From Sphingomonas sp. (GTDB lineage Bacteria; Pseudomonadota; Alphaproteobacteria; Sphingomonadales; Sphingomonadaceae): 64,000 bases of DNA. Both the position numbers and the translations under genes were made by a program. Position 1 is the stretch's first letter. Every line of letters begins with the position of its first letter. This document shows, piece by piece, positions 41,965 through 49,905 of this stretch. The notes below the pieces were generated by a model. It worked only from the letters and a program-made list of their open reading frames with translations, was not told where the DNA came from and ran no database searches. The stretch lies in assembly GCA_017418975.1 (NCBI GenBank), contig JAFOMG010000024.1, positions 1 to 64,000 of the forward strand, in the 5' to 3' direction.

Positions 41965-42133
41965 AGCTTCCTCCATGGCGCCCTGGCGGCGCGGAAAGTC
42001 TCAAAAGTCCCGACGTCATCGCGCGCGGCTTCCCCGGCGCCCTCAAGGCCACCGGGCGAGCACGCGGACATGAGGAAGGGCGCTACGGTCATGCCTTGGC
42101 CATGCCATGGGACGGTGGCGGTAGGACAGCGTT

Positions 42134-43177
42134 TCATGCCGGCGTCCATGCCTCGCCCTCGGGCAGCGGCGCGAAGATCGCGTCGACCGCCGCGTCGCTG
42201 ACGCCCTCGAGCGTCGCGGGGCTCCACCGCGGCGCATTGTCCTTGTCCACGATCAGCGCGCGGACGCCCTCGATGAAGTCATGACTTTGGGCAACGCGGC
42301 CGCCAATGGCGAATTCCTGCGCCATCTCCCCGGCGAAACCGTCCCTCGACCGGCCCTCGCGGACGAGGCGGAGCGACACCTTCATCGACTGGGGCGATTT
42401 GGTGCCGAGCGTCGCGAGCTGGGCGGCGGCCCATTCGCCGCCATCCGCCGCGAGCGCGGCAAACACGCCTTCCACCGTATCGGCGGCGAAGAGCCGGTCG
42501 ATGATGCCTTGGAAGGCGCGTATCTTCGCGCCGGGCGCCGGGATCGACAGTTCGGCGAGAACCGATTCGACCGATGCCGGATCGGCGGCGATGCGCGCCT
42601 TGGCCCCGTCGAGCGCGGCGGCGGGCAGATAATGGGTGGCGAGGCCGAGCGCGAGGCATTCGGCGCCGTCGAGCCGGTGGCCGGTCAGCGCGAGATACTC
42701 GCCGATCTTCCCCGGCAGGCGCGAGAGATACCAGCCGCCGCCCACGTCCGGGAACAGGCCGATGCCGGTCTCGGGCATGGCGAATCGCGTGTTCTCCGTC
42801 GCCACCCGGTAGCGCGCCGGCTGCGAGATGCCGACGCCGCCGCCCATGGTGATGCCGTCCATGAACGCCACGACCGGCTTCGCATAGGTGAACAGCGCAT
42901 GGTTCAGCCGATATTCGACCCGGAAGAAGTCGCGCGCCTGGCTGCCGTCGCCCGCGCCGCTCGTCGCGATCATGCGGATGTCGCCGCCGGCGCAGAAGCC
43001 GCGCCCCTCCGCATGGTCGATCAGAACGATCTCCACCGCCGGGTCGTCTCGCCATGCCGTCAGGGCGCCGAGCATCGCCGCGCACATGCCGGTGTTGAGC
43101 GCATGGATCGCCTTGGGCCGGTTGAGCCGGATGCGGCCGGCCTTGCCTTCGGTCCGGAGGATGACTTCAGCGTCCAT
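42134..43177 (-). CDS. 3-hydroxyisobutyryl-CoA hydrolase
   Basis: Cleaves 3-hydroxyisobutyryl-CoA to free 3-hydroxyisobutyrate in valine degradation, which keeps reactive methacrylyl-CoA low. The 347-residue crotonase-family protein shows FCAGGDIRMIA and FMDGITMGGGVGISQPARYR, then MPETGIGLFPDVGGGWYLSRL, in which the Glu and Asp typical of the hydrolase subgroup (rather than hydratases) are present. Length fits this subgroup. It is followed after 170 bp by the hydratase gene. The cold-shock-like gene starts 74 bp upstream on the opposite strand. Confidence 0.94.
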   Translation of the reverse strand: MDAEVILRTEGKAGRIRLNRPKAIHALNTGMCAAMLGALTAWRDDPAVEIVLIDHAEGRGFCAGGDIRMIATSGAGDGSQARDFFRVEYRLNHALFTYAKPVVAFMDGITMGGGVGISQPARYRVATENTRFAMPETGIGLFPDVGGGWYLSRLPGKIGEYLALTGHRLDGAECLALGLATHYLPAAALDGAKARIAADPASVESVLAELSIPAPGAKIRAFQGIIDRLFAADTVEGVFAALAADGGEWAAAQLATLGTKSPQSMKVSLRLVREGRSRDGFAGEMAQEFAIGGRVAQSHDFIEGVRALIVDKDNAPRWSPATLEGVSDAAVDAIFAPLPEGEAWTPA

Positions 43178-43250
43178 TTTCGTCCTTCACCGGATTGCCC
43201 GCCCGCACGCGGGGCCATAGCCTCGCCGCGACACGGGGGAGAGACACGCC

Positions 43251-43457
43251 ATGACCGGAACCGGCACGACGAAGTGGTACAATGTGCACAAGGGCATCGG
43301 CTTCATCACGCATGACGGGAGCAAGGAAGACGTGATCGTCCGCCTCGCGACGCTGCGCGCGGCGGGCCTCGCGCAGCTCGCCGAGGGCCAGCGCCTGGAA
43401 TTCGAGGCCAAGATGGGCTCGCAGGGGCTGGAGGCCGTCATGGTCCGTCCGATCTGA
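43251..43457 (+). CDS. Cold-shock-domain protein with degenerate RNA-binding motifs
   Basis: A 68-residue single cold-shock domain. The fold markers TTKWYN, KGIGFITHDGS and the C-terminal EGQRLEFEAKMGSQGLEAVMV are present. The RNP1 motif KGFGFI reads KGIGFI and RNP2 VFVHI reads VIVRL, so one or more of the aromatic residues and the His that stack on nucleic-acid bases are lost. Length equals CspA proteins. It may bind RNA weakly or have another partner. It lies on the plus strand within the minus-strand valine cluster, with only eight bases to the stop codon of the acyl-CoA dehydrogenase gene. Confidence 0.8.
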   Translation: MTGTGTTKWYNVHKGIGFITHDGSKEDVIVRLATLRAAGLAQLAEGQRLEFEAKMGSQGLEAVMVRPI

Positions 43458-43465
43458 CGCGAGGC

Positions 43466-44611
43466 TCACTGGCGGGTGAGCTCGCGGCCGATGATCATGC
43501 GCATCACCTGGTTGGTGCCCTCGAGGATCGAATGGACGCGCAGGTCGCGCCAGAAACGCTCGATCGGATAGTCCATCAGATAGCCATAGCCGCCATGCAG
43601 CTGGAGCGCGCGATCGACCACCGAGCTGCCGGTGTCGGTCGCCAAGCGCTTGGCCATGGCCGCGAATTTGGTCTTGTCCGGCGCGCCGGACGTCACCTTG
43701 GCGGCGGCGAGATAGAGCAGCGCCCGCGCCGCCTCCAGCTCGGTCGCCATGTCGGCGAGGACGAACTGCGTGTTCTGGAAATCCGCGATCGGCTTGCCGA
43801 ACTGCTGGCGGTCCCTGGTGTATCGCACCGCTTCGTCCAGGCAGCGCTGGGCGCCGCCGAGCGAGCAGGCGCCGATATTGAGCCGGCCGCCGTCCAGGCC
43901 CATCATGGCGAAACGAAAGCCCTCGCCTTCGCCCCCGATACGGTTCGCCACCGGCACGCGGACATTGTCGAAGCTTACCTGGCGGGTGGGCTGCGAATGC
44001 CAGCCCAGCTTGCGCTCGTTCGCGCCGAAGGACACGCCGGGCATGTCCTTTTCGATCACCAGGCAGGAAATGCCCTTGGGGCCCTCCTCGCCGGTGCGCA
44101 CCATCGTGACATAGATTTCGTTCTCGCCGGCGCCCGAGATGAACTGCTTCGAGCCGCTGACGACATAGTGATCGCCATCCAGCACCGCCCGCGTCTTGAG
44201 CGCGGCGGCGTCCGAGCCCGAGCTCGGCTCGGTGAGGCAATAGGAGGCGATCCGCTCCATCGTGACCAGCGAGGGCAGATATCTGTCCTTGACCGCCTGG
44301 CTGCCGAAGCGGTCGATCATCCAGCTCGCCATGTTGTGGATCGAGATGAAGGCGCTGGTCGAAGGGCAGCCATAGGCCATCGCCTCCATGATCAGCGCCG
44401 CCTCGAGCCGGCCCAGGCCGATGCCGCCGCTCTCTTCCGAGACATAGATGGAAGCGAAGCCCAGCTCCGCCGCGGCCCGGATCGTGTCGCGCGGGAAGAT
44501 GTGCTTCTCGTCCCACTCCGCCGCGTGCGGCGTGATCGCGTCGGCGGTGAATTTCCGGGCCATCTCCTGGATGGCGCGCTGGTCGTCGGTGAGTTCGAAC
44601 TGGTCAGTCAT
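43466..44611 (-). CDS. Acyl-CoA dehydrogenase, probably isobutyryl-CoA dehydrogenase
   Basis: An FAD enzyme that would oxidise isobutyryl-CoA to methacrylyl-CoA. The 381-residue protein has the signatures YCLTEPSSGSDAAALKT and QFGKPIADFQNTQF, and the catalytic Glu in the C-terminal HSILEGTNQVMR (ACAD8-like position). Chain length preference cannot be read from the sequence with certainty; the neighbourhood (HIBYL-CoA hydrolase, mmsB) supports the valine pathway. The ATG at 44611 gives MTDQFELTDDQRAIQ. It heads the run acyl-CoA dehydrogenase, hydrolase, hydratase, mmsB, broken only by the antisense cold-shock gene. Confidence 0.92.
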   Translation of the reverse strand: MTDQFELTDDQRAIQEMARKFTADAITPHAAEWDEKHIFPRDTIRAAAELGFASIYVSEESGGIGLGRLEAALIMEAMAYGCPSTSAFISIHNMASWMIDRFGSQAVKDRYLPSLVTMERIASYCLTEPSSGSDAAALKTRAVLDGDHYVVSGSKQFISGAGENEIYVTMVRTGEEGPKGISCLVIEKDMPGVSFGANERKLGWHSQPTRQVSFDNVRVPVANRIGGEGEGFRFAMMGLDGGRLNIGACSLGGAQRCLDEAVRYTRDRQQFGKPIADFQNTQFVLADMATELEAARALLYLAAAKVTSGAPDKTKFAAMAKRLATDTGSSVVDRALQLHGGYGYLMDYPIERFWRDLRVHSILEGTNQVMRMIIGRELTRQ

Positions 44612-44710
44612 GAAGGGATCCTCGGGCCGGACGGCGATCCGGAAGGGTGGAAACGACACGGTTCCCCGGCAAAGGCCGGGGAGCAAATAGGGCTGAACAG
44701 GAGGCGAGGA

Positions 44711-45709
44711 TCATTTCCCCGCCCCCAGCTTCTCGTGCAGCACCCGCTCGGCGAAGAGCGCATTGGCGACCTTGACGTCGTTGCGCTCGTACCAGCGCGG
44801 CTTGGCGAGCTTCTTCTCCCAGGCGAGCTGCTCGATCATCGTGCCCGCCGTCCAGGCGACGTCCGGGCGCTCGCGGTGCATCGGATCGGCATAGGCCTCG
44901 TCGGCGCCGATGATCTCCCAGCCGTCCTGGCGCAGCGCGTCGATCAGGTCGCCCAGGAACAGCCCCGCCATGTCGGTCTCGTGCAGCAGCAGGACATGCG
45001 CCGGGGAGCGGCCGAGCGCGCGGCGGGCCAGCTCGTCGCCGAAATCGGCGGACCGGACATGCGTCTCGACATAGAGGTCGCGCAGCGCGTCCATGTCGAT
45101 GGCCTTGCCCGCCTTGCGCGCCGCGATGGCCTGGCCCTCCATGTTCCAGTCCGAGCCGTCGATCGTCGCATAGCCGTTCATCATCCCCCGCGCGGCCAGG
45201 CCGGCGCGGACGGCGTCGCGCTTCGCCTTGTCCGGCCCGCCCTCGTCCAGATAGGGGAAGCGCAGCCAGGGGCGGTACGCCTTGCCCTGCGTCTTCAGAT
45301 AGGCCTCGGCCCGGTCGATATCGGCGAGGAAGATGTCGGCCGCCACCTTGGACAGCTTCGGATGGGTGTTGGTGTGGTTGGCGAGCACCCCGCCGGCGGC
45401 GACATAGGCGGCGATGCGCTTCGGCGCGTCGATCCCGTCGCCGAAATGGACGATCCGGTTGGGATTGAGGAAGAAGACCGGCTGCGGCACGTGGCGCGAG
45501 CGGAAGGTCTCGACCAGGCGCGCGGTGCGCTCGTCGGGCGTAAGGAAGGCGCCGCGGCCGCGCGGCACGTCGTCGAAGCTGAGCGCGATGCGCTTGGCCG
45601 CCTGGGGCGGCGTCGACGCGATCACGCTGATCGTGCGCTTGCCCGGCACCACCATCGCCAGCGCGATGCAGGCGATCATCGCCTTGAGCACGAAGCGCAA
45701 TCCGGTCAT
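44711..45709 (-). CDS. Polysaccharide deacetylase family protein
   Basis: A 332-residue NodB-fold protein. A hydrophobic N-terminus (about 1-23) acts as a signal or anchor. Motif 1 is LSFDDVPRG, with the catalytic Asp and metal-binding Asp; motif 2 is NHTNTHPKLS, with two His ligands; motif 3 is RFPYLDEG; the later motif HVLLLHETD supplies the catalytic His. It would remove N- or O-acetyl groups from an envelope sugar polymer. The substrate is not known. It lies upstream of the acyl-CoA dehydrogenase gene by about 100 bp and is not part of the valine pathway. Confidence 0.88.
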   Translation of the reverse strand: MTGLRFVLKAMIACIALAMVVPGKRTISVIASTPPQAAKRIALSFDDVPRGRGAFLTPDERTARLVETFRSRHVPQPVFFLNPNRIVHFGDGIDAPKRIAAYVAAGGVLANHTNTHPKLSKVAADIFLADIDRAEAYLKTQGKAYRPWLRFPYLDEGGPDKAKRDAVRAGLAARGMMNGYATIDGSDWNMEGQAIAARKAGKAIDMDALRDLYVETHVRSADFGDELARRALGRSPAHVLLLHETDMAGLFLGDLIDALRQDGWEIIGADEAYADPMHRERPDVAWTAGTMIEQLAWEKKLAKPRWYERNDVKVANALFAERVLHEKLGAGK

Positions 45710-45780
45710 CGCCCTTCCCCCCTGGTTCCTGCCGTCTCCGCCAATAGACGCTGGCGGAGGGCGGCGCCATAAGGCTGCGC

Positions 45781-46833
45781 ATGGAGCGGCTGTTGCTTAT
45801 CGATACGGCGATGCGGCTGATGGGCGTCGGCCAGCTGCTGCTGATGGCGCTGGTGGCGGGCCGCAGCGGCGCGCCCGCGCCGATCCGCCGGGCGACGATC
45901 GCGCTGCTGATATGCGTGGCGGCCTATCTCGCGATCGTCTCGCCCGCATTGCAGCTGTGGCGTTCGGCGGCCTGGCCGGTGATCCAGCTCTTCTCGCTCA
46001 ACGCCCCGCTGGCGCTGTGGGTGTTCGCCCATCTGATCTTCGAGCGGCCCATCGACAGGCGCCTGTTCGCGCTTGCCCTGGGGGTGACGCTGATCGACTG
46101 GCTGCTCTTCACCCATGCGCTGTACGTGACGCACCGGATGCCGGTGGCGGCGGGTGCGGTGCAGCACGGCATCGCCTTTCTGCTCGCGGCGCACGCCATC
46201 GTCATCGCCATCGCCAATCGCGGCGACGACCTGAGCGAGAAGCGCCGGATGTTCCGGCTGGGCTTCGTGATCGTGGTGGGCGTGCAGACCCTGGGCATCG
46301 TGGTGGTGGAGAGCGTGTACGACCTGCTGCGCACCGACATCTGGCTGATGCTGCTCCAGTCGGGCACCGCGCTGATCGCGATCCTGGCGTTCGGCGCCGC
46401 GATGCTCTCGGCCAATGCCGAGCTGCTGTTCGACAAGGCCGCGCCGCAGCCCGCCCGCTCCCCGCTGTCGCCGGCCGAGCATGTGCTCAAGCAGAAGCTC
46501 GACGCGGCGATGGCCGCCCATGTCCATCGCGAGCCCGGGCTCGGCATCGGCGTGCTCGCCGCCAAGCTGGGCGTGCCCGAGCACCGGCTGCGCGCGCTGA
46601 TCAACCAGCGGCTGGGCTATCGCAACTTCTCGGACTTCCTCAATTCGCACCGCATCGCCGATGCCAGGGCCTGGTTGAGCGACCCGGCCCGGGTGGACCT
46701 GCCGGTGCTCACCCTGGCGATGGACCTGGGCTATGGCAGCCTCGCCCCGTTCAACCGCGCCTTTCGCGACGCCACCGGCACCAGCCCCAGCGAATATCGG
46801 CGCGCGGCGATCCTCGATCCCGAAAAAGGCTGA
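45781..46833 (+). CDS. Membrane-bound AraC-family regulator
   Basis: A 350-residue protein with an unusual layout: seven or so hydrophobic helices in the first 220 residues, then a cytosolic AraC DNA-binding domain (about 245-345) with GIGVLAAKLGVPEHRLRALINQRLGYRNFSDFLNSHR and AMDLGYGSLAPFNRAFRDATGTSP. Such membrane-tethered AraC proteins are frequent in sphingomonads and likely sense a lipid or envelope signal. The sterol-desaturase gene follows by 93 bp and a palindrome (46836-46864) lies between, so this gene is the probable target. Confidence 0.88.
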   Translation: MERLLLIDTAMRLMGVGQLLLMALVAGRSGAPAPIRRATIALLICVAAYLAIVSPALQLWRSAAWPVIQLFSLNAPLALWVFAHLIFERPIDRRLFALALGVTLIDWLLFTHALYVTHRMPVAAGAVQHGIAFLLAAHAIVIAIANRGDDLSEKRRMFRLGFVIVVGVQTLGIVVVESVYDLLRTDIWLMLLQSGTALIAILAFGAAMLSANAELLFDKAAPQPARSPLSPAEHVLKQKLDAAMAAHVHREPGLGIGVLAAKLGVPEHRLRALINQRLGYRNFSDFLNSHRIADARAWLSDPARVDLPVLTLAMDLGYGSLAPFNRAFRDATGTSPSEYRRAAILDPEKG

Positions 46834-46835
46834 TC

Positions 46836-46864
46836 GATTCCGGAAATGCGCGGCATTTTCCGGG
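46836..46864. promoter_or_regulatory. Palindrome between the AraC regulator and the desaturase gene
   Basis: CCGGAAATGC and GCATTTTCCGG form a near-perfect inverted repeat (one bulge) around GCG. It starts three bases after the regulator's stop codon and stands 63 bases before the desaturase ATG, so it could be an operator or a terminator without T-run. Confidence 0.4.
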
Positions 46865-46926
46865 CGCGGCGGGACCGGCGCGGCATCGCGGCCTAGCAGA
46901 TCGGCATCCGCTTTCGAGGATGCGAC

Positions 46927-47745
46927 ATGCAACATTGGATCGTACCGCTCGCCGCGCACGGCGCGCACAGCTTCGCCGTCGAACTGGCCCGCTATCTCGT
47001 CGCCGCCGGCGGGATGACCGCCATCCTCTGGGCCGGCGCGCGCTGGACCGCGGCCCGGCGCATCCAGAAACGCCCGCCCGCCCGGGGCGACCGGGCCCGC
47101 GAGTTCCGCCATTCGATGCTCTCGGTCGGCATCTTCGCGCTGTGGAGCATCGCCACGCTGGCGATGAACCAGGCGGGGATCATCCATCTCGCCTTCGCCG
47201 CCCCGCCCTGGTGGCAGGCAGCGCTGGAGTTCGTGGCGATCGTGATCGCGCACGATGCCTGGTTCTACTGGATGCATCGCGGGCTGCACACCCGGGCGAT
47301 GTTCCGCCGCGCCCACCTGACCCATCACAAGTCGCGCACGCCGACGCCCTGGGCCGCCTATAGCTTCGCGCCGATCGAAGGCGTGCTGGAGGGCATGTTC
47401 CTGCCGCTCTTCCTGCTGTTCGTGCCGATGCACGCGATCGTGCTGCTCGCCTTCCTGCTCCACCAGATCGGCCGCAACGTGCTCGGCCATTCGGGGCACG
47501 AGCTGATGCCGCCGGGATTCACGCGCTTCCCGCTCACCGCCTGGCTGACCACGGCGACGCATCATGACCTGCACCATAGCGGCGGCGGGCATAATTTCGG
47601 GCTCTACTTCACCTGGTGGGATCGCTGGATGGGCACCGAGCATCCGCGCTACCACCAAGCCTTCGCGGCGGCGGCGCGGCCATGGTTCGGCGCCGGCCGA
47701 TCTCCGGCCTCCGCCGCGTCCCATGACATCGCGTCCCAGCCATAG
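46927..47745 (+). CDS. Sterol desaturase / fatty acid hydroxylase family protein
   Basis: A 272-residue integral membrane di-iron enzyme. The His boxes are HDAWFYWMHR, HLTHHKS, NVLGHSGHE and ATHHDLHHSGG, which is the full ligand set of the family. Such enzymes hydroxylate or desaturate lipids such as carotenoids, fatty acids or hopanoid-like molecules; the exact substrate is unknown. It follows the membrane-bound AraC gene and may be its target. Its last 97 bp overlap the 3' end of the minus-strand gene 47649-48212, so the two stop codons are interleaved. The C-terminal 30 residues after the last His box are of low similarity. Confidence 0.88.
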   Translation: MQHWIVPLAAHGAHSFAVELARYLVAAGGMTAILWAGARWTAARRIQKRPPARGDRAREFRHSMLSVGIFALWSIATLAMNQAGIIHLAFAAPPWWQAALEFVAIVIAHDAWFYWMHRGLHTRAMFRRAHLTHHKSRTPTPWAAYSFAPIEGVLEGMFLPLFLLFVPMHAIVLLAFLLHQIGRNVLGHSGHELMPPGFTRFPLTAWLTTATHHDLHHSGGGHNFGLYFTWWDRWMGTEHPRYHQAFAAAARPWFGAGRSPASAASHDIASQP

Positions 47746-48212
47746 ACGAAGCGATGCTTGCACGGCGCGGTGGCGGGATCGACGATGCGGAAGCGCGAAT
47801 ATATCGCCGCGTCGCGCGCGTCGCCGGTGAAGACCCGCCCCTGCAACCGGACGATCCGCCGTTCCTCGCCCCGGAAGAAGCGCGCGGGACCATCGACGGC
47901 ATAGGCGGCGCCCCGCCCATCGCCGAGACGATAGATATGGGTGTCGCCATAGGTCGCGACGAGTGTGCCGCGATCCGCCGGCATCCCCCAAAGCTCGCTC
48001 TCGACGATCTCATAGCCCGCGCCGCGCCCCTTGACCCGGGCACGCATCGTCTCGGTCCCCGCCTTGAAATCGTCGAGCGTCTGGCCGGCGGGGAGATCGA
48101 AGCTGCTATAGTTGAAGCAGATCGCGAGCGGCCCCTTCAACCGCTCGGGCCGTGCTTCGGCATCCTGCGCAAAGGGCAGGGCGAGAAGGGCCAGCGCGAT
48201 CGTCCCCGCCAT
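47649..48212 (-). CDS. Exported hypothetical protein downstream of mmsA
   Basis: A 187-residue protein with an N-terminal signal (MAGTIALALLALPFAQDAEA). I do not recognise a family. The middle has regular beta-type segments such as GTLVATYGDTHIYRLGDGRG and RRIVRLQGRVFTGDARDAAIYSRFRI. The start is four bases after the mmsA stop codon, so it is translated from the mmsA transcript. Its end overlaps the desaturase gene on the other strand by 97 bp. Function is unknown. Confidence 0.6.
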   Translation of the reverse strand: MAGTIALALLALPFAQDAEARPERLKGPLAICFNYSSFDLPAGQTLDDFKAGTETMRARVKGRGAGYEIVESELWGMPADRGTLVATYGDTHIYRLGDGRGAAYAVDGPARFFRGEERRIVRLQGRVFTGDARDAAIYSRFRIVDPATAPCKHRFVYGWDAMSWDAAEAGDRPAPNHGRAAAAKAWW

Positions 48213-48216
48213 GCCC

Positions 48217-49713
48217 TCACCCCATGGTCGGGATGATGAACGCGCTGTCACCGGTGCCGCCGCCATCGGGCCAGCGCTGGGTGATGGTCTTCACCTTGGT
48301 CCAGAACTTCACGCCTTCCATGCCGTGCTGGTTGGTGTCGCCGAACGCCGAGCGCTTCCAGCCGCCAAAGGTGTGATAGGCGACCGGCACCGGGATCGGC
48401 ACGTTGATGCCGACCATGCCGACATTGACGCGCGCCGCGAATTCGCGCGCCGCATGGCCGTTGCGCGTGAAGATGGCGACGCCGTTGCCATATTGATGGT
48501 CGCTCGGCAGCCGCAGCGCGGTCTCGAAATCGGGCGCGCGGACGATCTGGAGGACCGGTCCGAAAATCTCTTCCTTATACGCCTGCATGTCCGGCGTGAC
48601 GCGATCGAACAGGCTCGGCCCGATGAAGAAGCCCTGCTCATGGCCCTGGAGCTGAAAGCCGCGCCCGTCGACCACCAGCTCGGCGCCTTCGTCCACGCCG
48701 GTCTGGATCCAGTTCTCGACGCGCTGCTTGTGGGCGGCGTTCACCACCGGGCCGTAATGCGCCTCGGCATCCGTCGAAACGCCGACCCGCAGCGCCGCGA
48801 TCGCCGGGATCAGCTTCTCGCGCAGGGCATCGGCGGTCTTGTCGCCCACCGGCACCACCACCGGCAGCGCCATGCAGCGCTCGCCGGCCGAGCCGAAGGC
48901 GGCACCGGACAGGTCCGCCACCACCTGGTCGAGATCGGCGTCCGGCATGACGATGCCGTGATTCTTGGCGCCGCCCATCGCCTGGACGCGCTTCCCGGCC
49001 TCGACGCCGCGGCGATAGACATAATGCGCGATGTCCGACGAGCCGACAAAGCTGACCGCCGCGATCGCCGGATGATCGAGAATCGCGTCGACCATCTCCT
49101 TGTCGCCGTGCACGACCTGGAGGATGCCCTCCGGCGCGCCGGCCTCGCGCATCAGCTCGGCGAGGCGCACCGGCACGCTGGGATCGCGCTCGCTGGGCTT
49201 GAGGATGAAGGCATTGCCGCAGGCGATGGCGACGCCGAACATCCACATCGGGATCATCGCCGGGAAGTTGAACGGCGTGATGCCCGCGCCGATGCCGAGC
49301 GGCTGGCGCATGCTGTACACGTCGATGCCGGGGCCGGCGCCCTGGGTATATTCGCCCTTCAGCACGTGCGGGATGCCGCAGGCGAATTCGATCACTTCCA
49401 GGCCGCGCTGGATGTCGCCCTTGGCGTCGGCGACCACCTTGCCATGCTCGGAGCTGAGCAGGTGCGCCAGCTCGTCCATGTTCTTCTCGACCAGCGCCTT
49501 GAACGCGAACATCACGCGGGCGCGGCGCTGCGGGTTGGTCGCAGCCCAGCCGGGCTGGGCGGCGAGCGCGGCGGCGACGGCCTTGTCGAGATCGGCCTGG
49601 GTGCCGAGCTGCACCCGGGCCTGCACCTGGCCGGTGTTCGGATTGAAGACGTCTCCGGTGCGGGCGCCGGCACCGCCGTCATGGCCGACGATAACATGGT
49701 CGATGTTACGCAT
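48217..49713 (-). CDS. mmsA: Methylmalonate-semialdehyde dehydrogenase (acylating)
   Basis: Converts methylmalonate semialdehyde to propionyl-CoA with NAD+ and CoA, the last valine-specific step. The 498-residue aldehyde dehydrogenase has ITPFNFPAMIPMWMFGVAIACGN, FVGSSDIAHYVYRRG for NAD and the catalytic Cys in GSAGERCMALPV. The C-terminal region VGINVPIPVPVAYHTFGGWKRS is typical of the MmsA subgroup. The ATG at 49713 follows AGGAG. A 13-base AT-rich palindrome stands 39 bases before the start. It completes the pathway with mmsB, the hydrolase, hydratase and acyl-CoA dehydrogenase located 4-9 kb away on the same strand. Confidence 0.96.
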   Translation of the reverse strand: MRNIDHVIVGHDGGAGARTGDVFNPNTGQVQARVQLGTQADLDKAVAAALAAQPGWAATNPQRRARVMFAFKALVEKNMDELAHLLSSEHGKVVADAKGDIQRGLEVIEFACGIPHVLKGEYTQGAGPGIDVYSMRQPLGIGAGITPFNFPAMIPMWMFGVAIACGNAFILKPSERDPSVPVRLAELMREAGAPEGILQVVHGDKEMVDAILDHPAIAAVSFVGSSDIAHYVYRRGVEAGKRVQAMGGAKNHGIVMPDADLDQVVADLSGAAFGSAGERCMALPVVVPVGDKTADALREKLIPAIAALRVGVSTDAEAHYGPVVNAAHKQRVENWIQTGVDEGAELVVDGRGFQLQGHEQGFFIGPSLFDRVTPDMQAYKEEIFGPVLQIVRAPDFETALRLPSDHQYGNGVAIFTRNGHAAREFAARVNVGMVGINVPIPVPVAYHTFGGWKRSAFGDTNQHGMEGVKFWTKVKTITQRWPDGGGTGDSAFIIPTMG

Positions 49714-49751
49714 TTCGCTCTCCTGCGGACTCTGCCGGCCCGACTCAGTGT

Positions 49752-49764
49752 GTAATTTAATTAC
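49752..49764. promoter_or_regulatory. AT-rich palindrome upstream of mmsA
   Basis: GTAATT-T-AATTAC is a perfect 13-base inverted repeat about 39 bases before the mmsA start. Such AT-only dyads are rare in this GC-rich DNA and fit a repressor or activator site, perhaps for a valine-responsive regulator not in the window. A GACTC lies next to it. Confidence 0.45.
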
Positions 49765-49779
49765 GCAGTGGCACATCGA

Positions 49780-49904
49780 CTCCCCTCCCTGCAAGGGAGG
49801 GGCCGGGGGTGGATCGATGGACGCGATACGGCGCCGCATCCCTGCGACCATGGTATCGTCGCAACGCCACCCACCCTCGCCCCCTCCCTTGCAGGGAAGC
49901 GAGG
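49780..49904. repeat. Intergenic palindromic element (family A, copy 5)
   Basis: Arms with CCCCTCCCTGCAAGGGAGGGG on the left and the CCCTCCCTTGCAGGG type on the right, and an inner GGGGGTGGAT / CCACCCACCC pair. It lies between mmsA's promoter region and the end of the degenerate ABC gene, and may influence the 3' end of that gene. Confidence 0.7.
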
Positions 49905-49905
49905 A

